A stretch of 64,000 nt of DNA from Arthrobacter sp. ISL-5. Its GTDB lineage: Bacteria; Actinomycetota; Actinomycetes; Actinomycetales; Micrococcaceae. Below the pieces are notes generated by a model. It searched no databases. It was not told the origin of the DNA and worked only from the letters and a program-made list of their open reading frames with translations. The stretch covers positions 141,746 through 205,745 of the forward strand of contig NZ_JAGGPM010000023.1 of NCBI RefSeq assembly GCF_018613835.1. The letters are read 5' to 3'. Of this stretch, positions 40,058-48,512 are shown in pieces. Positions within the stretch are counted from its first letter, which is position 1, and each line of letters begins with the position of its first letter. Made by a program: the position numbers and the translations under genes.

Positions 40058-41116
40058 ATGACCACCCCTGTGTCCGTACCCCCGACCGACGCCGAGTCGC
40101 ACGCCTCCGGTGACGACGGATTCCGGCCCGGGCTGGTTTCCCGGCTGGGGGCCGAAGCGTTCGGAACCTTGTTCCTGGTGATCGCCGGACTGGGCGTGCC
40201 ACTCTTCACGCTTCCGCAGTCGAGTCCGCTGCCGGCCTCGCTTGCCGGTGGCCTGGCCGTGACGGCTGCCATGCTGGCCTTCGCGTACATCTCGGGCGGG
40301 CACTTCAACCCGGCCATCACTCTGGGCAATCTCGTGGCAGGAAAGATCCGGATCGCCCACGCCGCCGCCTACATCGGCGCGCAGCTCGTGGGCGCAGCCG
40401 CCGGTGCGCTGACGCTGTTCGGCATCCTCCGCACCGTCCCCAACATTCCCGACACCCGGGCGGCGTTCGATACCGTGACGGCCGGATTCGGCGAACACTC
40501 CGTCATTCAGGCGCCCATGGCGGGCGTCCTGCTGGCCGAAGTCCTCGGCGCAGCCCTCCTGGTCGCCGTTTTCCTCGGCACCACGGCACGCCGCAACGTC
40601 CACGCGGCAGCGGCACCGTTCGCCGTCGGCCTGGCGTTCGCCGTGCTGCTCCAGTTCGGGCAGGCCATCGGAAACGCCCCGTTCAACCCCGCCCGGGCCA
40701 CGGCGTCGGCGCTGTTCAGCAACAGCTGGTCGCTCGGGCAGCTCTGGCTCTTCTGGGTGGCCCCGCTGGTGGGTGCGGCCATCGCCGGCCTCGTGTTCCG
40801 GGGTTTCTCCGAAAGTGCCGCTGTGGGCGCCGCCGCTGCGCGTTCGGCCGGCGAGGACGAGGAAGCCGCGGCAGACTCACTTGACTCCGATGACGAGAAT
40901 GACGAGTCCGACGACGGCAAGTCCGACGACGGCGCGGACGCCCGCCGCGCTTCCGCCGACCGTACTTCCGCCGCAGGCGGGGCGGCACCCGCAGCGGCAG
41001 GCGGAGCCGCCGCCGGCGCAGCGCCAGGCTCGGCGAAGCCGGCTGCTGCCGGCGACCGTACCGCGGGGACGCGGGACGAAGCCCGCGACTTTTTCGACGG
41101 CCCGAGCAGCAAGTAG
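40058..41116 (+). CDS. MIP/aquaporin family channel with acidic tail
   Basis: 352 aa. Six membrane helices and both NPA boxes are visible: SGGHFNPAITLG and NAPFNPARATAS. About 250 residues make the channel; the last 100 are a disordered Ala/Asp/Glu/Ser tail (DSDDENDESDDGKSDDG). Water or glycerol is the likely solute, but selectivity residues cannot be judged by eye. A Shine-Dalgarno (aaagga) precedes the ATG. Confidence 0.92.
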   Translation: MTTPVSVPPTDAESHASGDDGFRPGLVSRLGAEAFGTLFLVIAGLGVPLFTLPQSSPLPASLAGGLAVTAAMLAFAYISGGHFNPAITLGNLVAGKIRIAHAAAYIGAQLVGAAAGALTLFGILRTVPNIPDTRAAFDTVTAGFGEHSVIQAPMAGVLLAEVLGAALLVAVFLGTTARRNVHAAAAPFAVGLAFAVLLQFGQAIGNAPFNPARATASALFSNSWSLGQLWLFWVAPLVGAAIAGLVFRGFSESAAVGAAAARSAGEDEEAAADSLDSDDENDESDDGKSDDGADARRASADRTSAAGGAAPAAAGGAAAGAAPGSAKPAAAGDRTAGTRDEARDFFDGPSSK

Positions 41117-41256
41117 CACCGGGCGTCGGCCCGGCAACAAGAGCAGGCAGCAGAAGCACCCACATGACGGCCGGCACGGACCGCCACCCGAGCGTGTCTC
41201 CGGACGCGCCGGGTGCGGTCGGCAATACTGTCAGTGCCTGCGGATAGCGTAAGAAT

Positions 41257-42438
41257 ATGCGGTTATTGCACACCTCCGACTGGCACCTGGGCCGGTCCTT
41301 CCACGGCGTTGGCATGCTCGATGCCCAGCGCTCCTTTGTCGACCAGCTGGTCGCCCGGGTCCAGGAACTGTCCGTCGATGTGGTCCTCATTGCGGGCGAT
41401 GTGTATGACCGCGCCCTGCCCGGCGTCGACGTCGTCGGGCTGCTGGACGACGCCCTTGTCCGGCTGACCGGCGCCGGCGCCCGCGTGGTGCTGACCAGCG
41501 GCAACCATGACTCCGCCATCAGGCTCGGATTTGCCTCGAGGCTGCTGGAGCGGGGCGGCGTCCATCTGCGGACCCGGCTCCAGGAGCTGGACGTGCCGCT
41601 GATGCTGCCGCTGGGGAGCGGGCCCGACAATGAGCAGGGTCCGGCCGTGGCAATTTACGGCATTCCCTGGCTCGAACCGCGCCTCGTGGCCGATCAACTC
41701 GGCGTCGCGACGGCCAGCCACTTTGAGGTCACCCGTGCGGCCACGGAGCGCATCCGTGCGGACCTGGCCGCACGCAGCCAGTCGCGGACCGTCCATTCGG
41801 TGGTCCTGGCGCACACCTTCGCGAGCGGCGGAATCAGCTCGGACAGCGAACGTGACCTCAGCATCGGAGGAGTCGGCGCCGTTCCGCTGGACCTTTTTGC
41901 CGGCTTCAGTTACACCGCACTGGGCCACCTCCACGGCCGGCAGGCACTCGCCCCGGACGTGAGATATTCAGGTTCGCCGCTGGCCTATTCCTTTTCCGAA
42001 GCGAAGCACCATAAAGGCGCCTGGCTCATCGACGTCGATGAGACCGGCGTGACCGCCGTGCAGGAGGTCCTTTGGGCGGCGCCGCGGAAGCTCGCGGTCC
42101 TCCGCGGGACCCTCACGGAACTTCTCGAGTCGGCCGATCATGCGTGGGCGGAAGATGCGTACTGCCAGATCACCCTTACGGATGCGCAGCGGCCGGCCCA
42201 GGCCATGGAAAAGCTCAGGGCGCGGTTCCCGGACACGCTCGTACTCGGGTTCGATCCCGAGGGCGTGCCGGCATCTGCGAAGACCAGTTACAGCAGCCGG
42301 CTCGCCGCGGCGAAGGACGATCTCTCGGTCTGTTGCGGCTTTCTGGAACATGTCCGCGGCCGCGAACCCGATGAGGCGGAGCGGACCGTCCTGACTGAAG
42401 CCTTGGAAACCGTGCGCCTGCAGGGAGTGTCACTATGA
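41257..42438 (+). CDS. sbcD: Exonuclease SbcCD subunit D
   Basis: 393-aa Mre11-type nuclease subunit that with SbcC opens hairpins and processes DNA ends. Phosphoesterase motifs seen: HTSDWHLGR (residues 5-13), AGDVYDR, SGNHDSA, VLAHTFASGG and GHLHGRQ. TAGCGT with 6 nt before the ATG suggests a leaderless mRNA. The stop overlaps sbcC (ATGA). Confidence 0.96.
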   Translation: MRLLHTSDWHLGRSFHGVGMLDAQRSFVDQLVARVQELSVDVVLIAGDVYDRALPGVDVVGLLDDALVRLTGAGARVVLTSGNHDSAIRLGFASRLLERGGVHLRTRLQELDVPLMLPLGSGPDNEQGPAVAIYGIPWLEPRLVADQLGVATASHFEVTRAATERIRADLAARSQSRTVHSVVLAHTFASGGISSDSERDLSIGGVGAVPLDLFAGFSYTALGHLHGRQALAPDVRYSGSPLAYSFSEAKHHKGAWLIDVDETGVTAVQEVLWAAPRKLAVLRGTLTELLESADHAWAEDAYCQITLTDAQRPAQAMEKLRARFPDTLVLGFDPEGVPASAKTSYSSRLAAAKDDLSVCCGFLEHVRGREPDEAERTVLTEALETVRLQGVSL

Positions 42439-45400
42439 GAATCCACCGCCTGGAGATCTGTGCCTTCGGCCCGTTCGCCGGCACCGAGGAAATCGATTTC
42501 GACCGGCTCAGCGGCCATGGGCTGTTCCTGCTCAATGGAGCCACCGGCGCCGGCAAGACCAGCGTGCTGGATGCCATTTGCTACGCGCTGTACGGATCCG
42601 TGCCCGGCGCGCGGCAGGACGGGAAGAGGCTGCGCAGCGATCACGCGGAGTCCGCCACCGAACCCCGGGTGAGCTGCGAGTTTTCGGCCCGCGGCAGGCG
42701 GTTTGAAGTCTCCCGCTCGCCGGCCTGGGAGAAGCCCAGTGCGCGCGGCCGCAACGGGTTCACCACGCAGCAGGCCAAAACGCTCCTGCGCGAGCGGGTG
42801 GGCGGTGAATGGATCGAAAAGTCCGGCAGGAATGACGAAGCCGGGGCCGAGATAGCTGCGATCCTCGGCATGGACAGGGAACAGTTCACCAGGGTGGTCT
42901 TGCTCCCGCAGGGGGACTTCGCGGCCTTTCTCCGGTCGAAGGCCTCGGACCGACTGGAACTCCTGCAGAAACTCTTCGGGACCGAGCGCTTTGAAGCGGT
43001 GGAGCGTGAACTGGCCATCAAAGCCGCCGAAGCCGCCAGGGAAGTTGCGGGCCACAACGGCAAGCTGGCGCTGATCGTGGCACGGGCCGACGCCGAGGCC
43101 ACGGCACTGGACCTGGACGTGAGCGGCGCCCCGGATACCGGCCGCGCCAGTGATCGGCTCGGCTGGCTCGAATCTGCCGCGTCTGCCCGGGCCACGGAGT
43201 TGGCCGCCGAGGCTGAGGCGTGTGAGGCCCTGCACCGGGAATGCGCAGCGCGGCGTGATCAGGAACTGGCCCGCGAAGGGAGGCGGCTGAAGCTTGCCGC
43301 CGCACTGCGCCGGAAAGCGGACGCTGAGGCGGCTGCTTCCGTCCTTGACGCCACAGCGGCCAGGCTGTCACTGCACCGCAAGGCCGAGATACTTGGCGGA
43401 CAGCTCCAGGCCGTGGCCGCGGCCGATGCACTGGTAACACGTGCGGCCGAGGCCATGGAGCGTTCCGCAGCAGGCGTGCAGCGGGCTGCCAAGGAGCACG
43501 CCGAGCTGGCAGGCACCGAGCCTTCCGCAGTTGACGTCGGCGCCGAGCTGGGGCGGCTGCGGTCGCTGCTTGCCGTGGTGAACGAGCGCTTGGCTGATGA
43601 GGACAGACTGGCTGGCCTGCGGTCCCGGTCCGCGGGTCTGGCAGGGGAGCGCCAGGGACTGTCGGACGCCATCGAGTCCCATGAAGTTTCCCTTCTTTCC
43701 CTGCGCTCAGAGATGGCGGGCCTGCAGGCGGGCCAACAGGTGCTGGAGTTGTTGGCGGGCGAGTCCGTGCTCCGCACCAAGGAAGCCGCGGCCGCCGACG
43801 AACTCGTGGACGTTGTCCGGCGCTATGGGGCAGCGGCCGTCGAATGTACGGCCGTGACGGAGCGCCATCTCAGGGGCAGGGAAGAACACCAGGAACTGCG
43901 CACACGGTGGCTTGACGTCCGGGAGGAGCGCCTGTCCAACGCGGCAGCCGAACTCGCGGCGCGCCTGGAGCACGGCGAGCCGTGCCCGGTCTGCGGCAGC
44001 GCGGAACATCCGGCGCCGGTTCCAACCGCTGAATCCGCCCTGGGACTTGCCGACAAAGAGGAGCAGGCAAAGGCCAAATATGAGCGGGCGGAGAAAGCAC
44101 TCGCCGCGGTGGACGCGGAACTCTCCGCCGCGCGACAACTGGCCGCCGTGCTGGCCGGGCAGGGCGGCGAGACCGATCCCGCCGAAGCACACGAGGCCGC
44201 ACAGGCCGCTCGGGAAGCGGCAGCCGAGGCCGCGGCTGCAGAGGTGGAGCTGGCGAAGAGCCGGGCGCGGCAGGCGCAGCTTGCGGACCGACTTGACTCC
44301 ACTGAGCGGGCGCGCGTCGAGGCGATGTCGGGCCTGACCCAGGCGGAGTCCACCCTGGCGGAAATCGAACAGCAGGCGGCCATGCTGGAGTCGGCACTGG
44401 CCGCGCTGCGGGCCGGCTACGGCAGCCTTAGCCTCCGCTGCGGCGGCATCGGGGAAGTGATCGACATCCTGGAACGGGCGTCTTCGGCCCGTGCCCAACT
44501 GGACCAGGCGGCGGCCCGGCTGGCAGACGCGCAGGGCCAACTGGACCGCGCGCTGCCGGAAGCGGGCTTCGATTCGGCCGCTGACGCGCAGGCGGCGCTG
44601 CTGACGCCGTCGGAGTCGGCGCGGCTGGATGCGGCGGTCCGTGCCGGACACGACGAACTGGCCCGGTTGGATGAGCTGTTCGCCAGCGAGGAACTCATTC
44701 TGGCCGGCAGGGAACGCGAAGCCGGCAACGCAACGGAGGCCGGGAAGCTGGAACGGCTGCGGGCCAAGGCGGACCAGGCGGAGAGGACGGCGAAGGACGT
44801 GGCGCTGGCCGCCGGCCTTGCCGTGCAGGGCTGCGGGTCCCTTGGCCGGCTGCGGCGCGAATACGACGAACTGGCAGAGGCCGGCCGGGGGCCGCAGGAA
44901 CGCGCCGAACTGCTGACCGCACTGGCGGATTCTTCCCGCGGCTCCGGCGACAACAGCTACCGCATGAGCCTCAACAGCTATGTGCTGGCCGCACGGCTCG
45001 AACAGGTTGCCGTTGCCGCGTCCGAGAGGCTCGTCGCCATGAGCGACGGGCGGTACACGCTGCAGCACACGGATGCCAGGGCCGCGAGGAACGCAAAGTC
45101 CGGGCTCGGCCTGGAAGTCGTGGACGAATGGACCGGCCAGCGGCGCGATACATCCACACTGTCCGGCGGGGAGTCCTTCATGGCTTCGCTGTCCCTCGCC
45201 TTGGGCCTCGCGGACGTTGTGCAGCAGGAGGCCGGCGGCGTGGACATTGAGACCCTGTTCGTCGACGAGGGGTTCGGAAGCCTCGACGAACAGGCGCTGG
45301 AGCAGGTGATGGACGCCTTGGAGGGCCTGCGCGACGGCGGCAGGGTGGTCGGCCTTGTCAGCCACGTGGCGGAGATGAAGCAGCGGATCGGCACCCAGCT

Positions 45401-45551
45401 CCAGGTCGTGAAGGGACGCAACGGCTCCACCCTGCATGTCTCAGACACAGCCTCAGCCACAGCCGTAGCGGGCGGAGCCCCGGCCCGTCTTGTAGAATCG
45501 GATAGTTACCGGGTTGCGCGCATCGGGAGGAGGGACGATGCGCACTACTGA
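42435..45551 (+). CDS. sbcC: Exonuclease SbcCD subunit C
   Basis: 1038-aa SMC/Rad50-like ATPase. N-terminal Walker A GATGAGKTSVLDAICYALYG; long coiled coils with a zinc hook CPVC (C517 and C520 in EPCPVCGSAEHPAP); C-terminal signature LSGGESFMASLSLALGLAD, Walker B LFVDEGFGSLDEQ. Forms the DNA-end-tethering complex with SbcD. Overlaps sbcD by 4 nt. Confidence 0.97.
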   Translation: MRIHRLEICAFGPFAGTEEIDFDRLSGHGLFLLNGATGAGKTSVLDAICYALYGSVPGARQDGKRLRSDHAESATEPRVSCEFSARGRRFEVSRSPAWEKPSARGRNGFTTQQAKTLLRERVGGEWIEKSGRNDEAGAEIAAILGMDREQFTRVVLLPQGDFAAFLRSKASDRLELLQKLFGTERFEAVERELAIKAAEAAREVAGHNGKLALIVARADAEATALDLDVSGAPDTGRASDRLGWLESAASARATELAAEAEACEALHRECAARRDQELAREGRRLKLAAALRRKADAEAAASVLDATAARLSLHRKAEILGGQLQAVAAADALVTRAAEAMERSAAGVQRAAKEHAELAGTEPSAVDVGAELGRLRSLLAVVNERLADEDRLAGLRSRSAGLAGERQGLSDAIESHEVSLLSLRSEMAGLQAGQQVLELLAGESVLRTKEAAAADELVDVVRRYGAAAVECTAVTERHLRGREEHQELRTRWLDVREERLSNAAAELAARLEHGEPCPVCGSAEHPAPVPTAESALGLADKEEQAKAKYERAEKALAAVDAELSAARQLAAVLAGQGGETDPAEAHEAAQAAREAAAEAAAAEVELAKSRARQAQLADRLDSTERARVEAMSGLTQAESTLAEIEQQAAMLESALAALRAGYGSLSLRCGGIGEVIDILERASSARAQLDQAAARLADAQGQLDRALPEAGFDSAADAQAALLTPSESARLDAAVRAGHDELARLDELFASEELILAGREREAGNATEAGKLERLRAKADQAERTAKDVALAAGLAVQGCGSLGRLRREYDELAEAGRGPQERAELLTALADSSRGSGDNSYRMSLNSYVLAARLEQVAVAASERLVAMSDGRYTLQHTDARAARNAKSGLGLEVVDEWTGQRRDTSTLSGGESFMASLSLALGLADVVQQEAGGVDIETLFVDEGFGSLDEQALEQVMDALEGLRDGGRVVGLVSHVAEMKQRIGTQLQVVKGRNGSTLHVSDTASATAVAGGAPARLVESDSYRVARIGRRDDAHY

Positions 45552-45565
45552 ACGAGCCCGGATAC

Positions 45566-46933
45566 ATGACTACCTCCACGGCGCCGCAGCGCCCTTCACT
45601 GCACTCTCCCGCCGACGCAGACAAACTGCCCTCCGATTCGCCACCGGCCCGCCCGGGAGGCCGTTACTCCCGATTGCCTGAACTGGCTGGCAGGGGCTTT
45701 ATTCCGCTTGGCCTGTTCGCCCGGCTGCCGCTGGCCATGCTGACGGTCGGCACGCTTACGCTCGTCACCTCCGTCAGCAGCTCGTATGCCGCGGGCGGAA
45801 CCTCGGCCGGCGCAGTGGGCATCGGATCGGCCATCGGAGCGCCCGTGCTGGGCGCCCTGGCGGACCGTTTCGGCCAGCGCCCGGTCCTCGTGGTTTCGGC
45901 CATCCTGAATGCCCTGGCCGTCCTCGCGCTGATCGCCACGGCCTATGTGGTGCCCGGGGCAGAAGGCAGCGCGGCACCCCTCCTCGCGGCGGCATTCATT
46001 GCCGGTGTCAGCTGCCCCCAGGTCGGTCCGCTGGCGCGGGTCCGCTGGATGGCGCTGACGTCGGCCGGAAACCGCAAGGGCGCTGGCAAGGACCTGGACA
46101 CGGCACTGTCGTATGAGAGCACGGCCGACGAGCTCACCTTTGTCCTCGGCCCGGCTCTCGTGGGCATCCTGGCCAGTCTGATCGCGCCGTGGCTCCCGCT
46201 GGCCCTTGCCGCCGCACTGACCATCACGCTGGTGCCTGCCTTCGCCGTGCACCGGACGCATCTTTCGGTTCCCCGCAGAGTTGTTCAACCCACGGCTGTT
46301 CAACCCAGAACCGATCCCACAGCTGTTCAGCGCAGTGCTGTCCGGTCCGGTACGCCGCGGGCGGGACTCGCCCCCTTCGCCGCCGTGGCGCTGCCCGTGC
46401 TGGCAATGGTCTGCATGGGCAGCTTTTTCGGCTCCATCCAGGCCGCCCTCAGTTCGTTTTCTGCCGCGTTTGCAACGTCCGAGGTCGCCGGGCTCCTGTA
46501 TGCGGTCATGGGGCTCAGCTCGGCTGCGGCCGCCATATCCGTGGCCTACTGGCCGGCCCGCTTCACCCCGGCGGCGCGTTGGCTGGCCGGGGCGGCGGCC
46601 ATGGCCGGTCTGTCAACACTCCTCCTGCTGCCGGGCGACGGCTGGGCCATGGTCCTGGTGCTCCTGGTTCTGGGACTGCCGGTGGGACCTGTCATGGTCA
46701 CGGTGTTTGCCATTGGCGGCATCGTGGCGCCAGCGGGCCGGCTCGGAACCGTGATGACGGCGCTGGCCAGCGGCATCGTCGCGGGCACGGCCCTCGGGTC
46801 ATCGGTCGCCGGCCAGCTGGCGGAGGCCAGCGGCTACTCGGCGGCGTTCCTCGTTCCGGTAGCCGCCGCGGCGGCGCTGTTCGTGCTCGGCGCGGCTGCC
46901 GCCGTCGTCGTCCGCCGGAGCCAGCCCAACTAG
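45566..46933 (+). CDS. MFS family transporter
   Basis: 455 aa with about twelve membrane helices. Seen: GSAIGAPVLGALADRFGQRPVLVVSAI (MFS loop 2-3 motif). A central cytoplasmic loop of imperfect TAVQPRTDPTAVQRSAV repeats lies at about 240-265. Substrate unknown; it lies 14 nt after sbcC but may be independent. The last codons and TAG stop are formed by the first bases of a 68-bp palindromic repeat. Confidence 0.85.
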   Translation: MTTSTAPQRPSLHSPADADKLPSDSPPARPGGRYSRLPELAGRGFIPLGLFARLPLAMLTVGTLTLVTSVSSSYAAGGTSAGAVGIGSAIGAPVLGALADRFGQRPVLVVSAILNALAVLALIATAYVVPGAEGSAAPLLAAAFIAGVSCPQVGPLARVRWMALTSAGNRKGAGKDLDTALSYESTADELTFVLGPALVGILASLIAPWLPLALAAALTITLVPAFAVHRTHLSVPRRVVQPTAVQPRTDPTAVQRSAVRSGTPRAGLAPFAAVALPVLAMVCMGSFFGSIQAALSSFSAAFATSEVAGLLYAVMGLSSAAAAISVAYWPARFTPAARWLAGAAAMAGLSTLLLLPGDGWAMVLVLLVLGLPVGPVMVTVFAIGGIVAPAGRLGTVMTALASGIVAGTALGSSVAGQLAEASGYSAAFLVPVAAAAALFVLGAAAAVVVRRSQPN

Positions 46934-46991
46934 GTAGCAGCACGCGCCGTTCTCAGCGCTGAGAACGGCGTGAGCTGCTACTCACTTGGGC
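46924..46991. repeat. 68-bp palindromic element, copy 1
   Basis: Begins gcccaact and ends ttgggc; the inner arms are 24 nt (46934-46957 and 46958-46981) with 22 of 24 positions paired, centred on ccgttctcagc-gctgagaacgg. It lies between the convergent MFS and IclR genes, encodes the last residues of the MFS protein (P-N-stop) and probably serves as their terminator. Similar elements are at 55689 and 63928. Confidence 0.85.
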
Positions 46992-47000
46992 GGGAACGGG

Positions 47001-47744
47001 TCAGGCGAGCTGGCTTTCGATCCGCGCCGCGCTGGCGGTCAGTGCCGCGGCGAGTTCGGCCGGGTCCTGAGTTGAACGGATATAGACGACGGCGACCGCC
47101 GCGGGCCGTCCGCCCGGCACCCTGATCGGGGCGGCCAGCGAGGAAACCCCCGCGATGACTTCGTCGTGGCTTGCCGCGTAGCCGCGCTGGCGCGCTTCGG
47201 CAGCCTCGGTTCGGTAGGGCACGCCGGGCGCCAGCTGGTTCCAATCGTGTTCCGACACGGCCGACTGGATGGCGATGCCGGGGGCGCCCGTGCTGATGGG
47301 ATGCCGTGAACCGGGATGCTGGACAACCGTGGCGGCGGAATGGCGGGGCTCCACAGTGACCAGCGTGACGCAGTCCTGGTGGTCCCAGACGGCGACGAAG
47401 GCAGTCATGTTCAGCGTGTTGGCCAGCTGGGTCAGTTCAGGGAGGGCGGCCGTCTGCAGGTTGCGCGAAACTCCGCGGGCCAGCACGGCGAGGCCCGGAC
47501 CGGGCTGCACCCTGCCCGCGTCGTCGCGCACCAGGAGCGAGTGGTCCTCCAGCGTGCGGAGAATCCTGTAGGCGACCGAGCGGTGGACGCCCATGGCATC
47601 GGCGAGCTCGGCGATGGTCAACGGGCGGTCGGCCTCGGCCAGGATTTCCAAGGCCCGGATGCCCCTGGAGAGAGTCTGTGACGGGGAAGCCTGGGCGGGC
47701 GCAGCCTGTGCGCCGGCACTGGCGATTGGATTCATGCTGTCCAT
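47001..47744 (-). CDS. IclR family transcriptional regulator
   Basis: 247 aa. N-terminal winged helix-turn-helix (RGIRALEILAEADRPLTIAELADAMGVHRSVAYRILRTLEDHSLL, about 27-72) and C-terminal effector domain (TEAAEARQRGYAASHDEVIAGVSSLAAPI). IclR proteins control aromatic catabolism units in response to the substrate. It is divergent from the flavin reductase-monooxygenase-transporter unit at 47927-51433, with three operator-like sites between them. Confidence 0.93.
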   Translation of the reverse strand: MDSMNPIASAGAQAAPAQASPSQTLSRGIRALEILAEADRPLTIAELADAMGVHRSVAYRILRTLEDHSLLVRDDAGRVQPGPGLAVLARGVSRNLQTAALPELTQLANTLNMTAFVAVWDHQDCVTLVTVEPRHSAATVVQHPGSRHPISTGAPGIAIQSAVSEHDWNQLAPGVPYRTEAAEARQRGYAASHDEVIAGVSSLAAPIRVPGGRPAAVAVVYIRSTQDPAELAAALTASAARIESQLA

Positions 47745-47807
47745 CCTAGGCGGGGGAGCGGGACGTTTTGCCAGAGGGTCTTGTGTTGGGCGTCACCTTG
47801 GGCTAGC

Positions 47808-47858
47808 GTTCCATATAGGAATTTCGCGTTCAACTATAGAACAGCTCAACTATAGAAC
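47808..47858. promoter_or_regulatory. Three IclR-type operator-like sites
   Basis: Three 15-bp sites of the form gttc-n7-gaac or its variant occur at 47808-47822 (gttccatataggaat), 47828-47842 (gttcaactatagaac) and 47844-47858 (gctcaactatagaac). The last two lie in a perfect 16-bp tandem direct repeat (caactatagaacagct, 47831-47846 and 47847-47862). They lie in the 182-bp gap between the divergent IclR gene and its probable target unit. Confidence 0.65.
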
Positions 47859-47926
47859 AGCTCGGAAGAGCACGCCAGAGTCGGCCGCTCCGCAACGGTC
47901 AGCCTCAGCGACCGAAGGAATCGAAG

Positions 47927-48457
47927 ATGATTGCGAAGCCGGAAGCGGCCCCGGACGTCCCCCGCCGGACCTCCGTTCCGCGGGCCCATCACTTCCGCGG
48001 CAGCCTGGGCAGGTTCGCGACCGGCGTCGCGATCGTCACCTTTGACGGCGCCACCAAGCGCCACGGCATCACCGTGAACTCGTTCACGTCGGTTTCGATG
48101 GAGCCGCCGCTGGTCCTGGTGAGCATCGCACGCACCGCCAAGGCGCACGATGAGCTCGCGGGCCGCCCCTTCACCGTGAACATCCTGGGCGCCGAACAGC
48201 GGCACCTGGCCATGCATTTCGCCGGACGCCCCGGACCCGAGCCTTTGTGGGTGGAGGGCGGGACGGCGCCGCGCCTGACCAATGTCCTCGCCTACTTTGA
48301 GTGCAAGCCATGGGCCGCGTACGACGGCGGCGACCACACGCTTTATCTCGGCGAGGTAGTGGACTTCAACTACCGCAACGGCGACGCCCTGGCGTTCGCG
48401 AACAGCGCCTTCACCACCATCCCGGAGAGCCAGCTGGGCATGGAGGACCTCCTCTAG
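47927..48457 (+). CDS. Flavin reductase-like protein (HpaC type)
   Basis: 176 aa of the flavin reductase fold (FRGSLGRFATGVAIVTFDG, ITVNSFTSVSMEPPLVLVSI, RPFTVNILGAEQRHLAMHFAG, CKPWAAYDGGDHTLYLGEVVDF). It would supply reduced flavin, using NAD(P)H, to the oxygenase encoded next. The ATG is preceded by gaagatg; no strong Shine-Dalgarno. Confidence 0.9.
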   Translation: MIAKPEAAPDVPRRTSVPRAHHFRGSLGRFATGVAIVTFDGATKRHGITVNSFTSVSMEPPLVLVSIARTAKAHDELAGRPFTVNILGAEQRHLAMHFAGRPGPEPLWVEGGTAPRLTNVLAYFECKPWAAYDGGDHTLYLGEVVDFNYRNGDALAFANSAFTTIPESQLGMEDLL

Positions 48458-48512
48458 GCGCATTTCAACAATCACCAATCCACCTGCGGTTCAACGACGA
48501 CTGGAGATAGCA

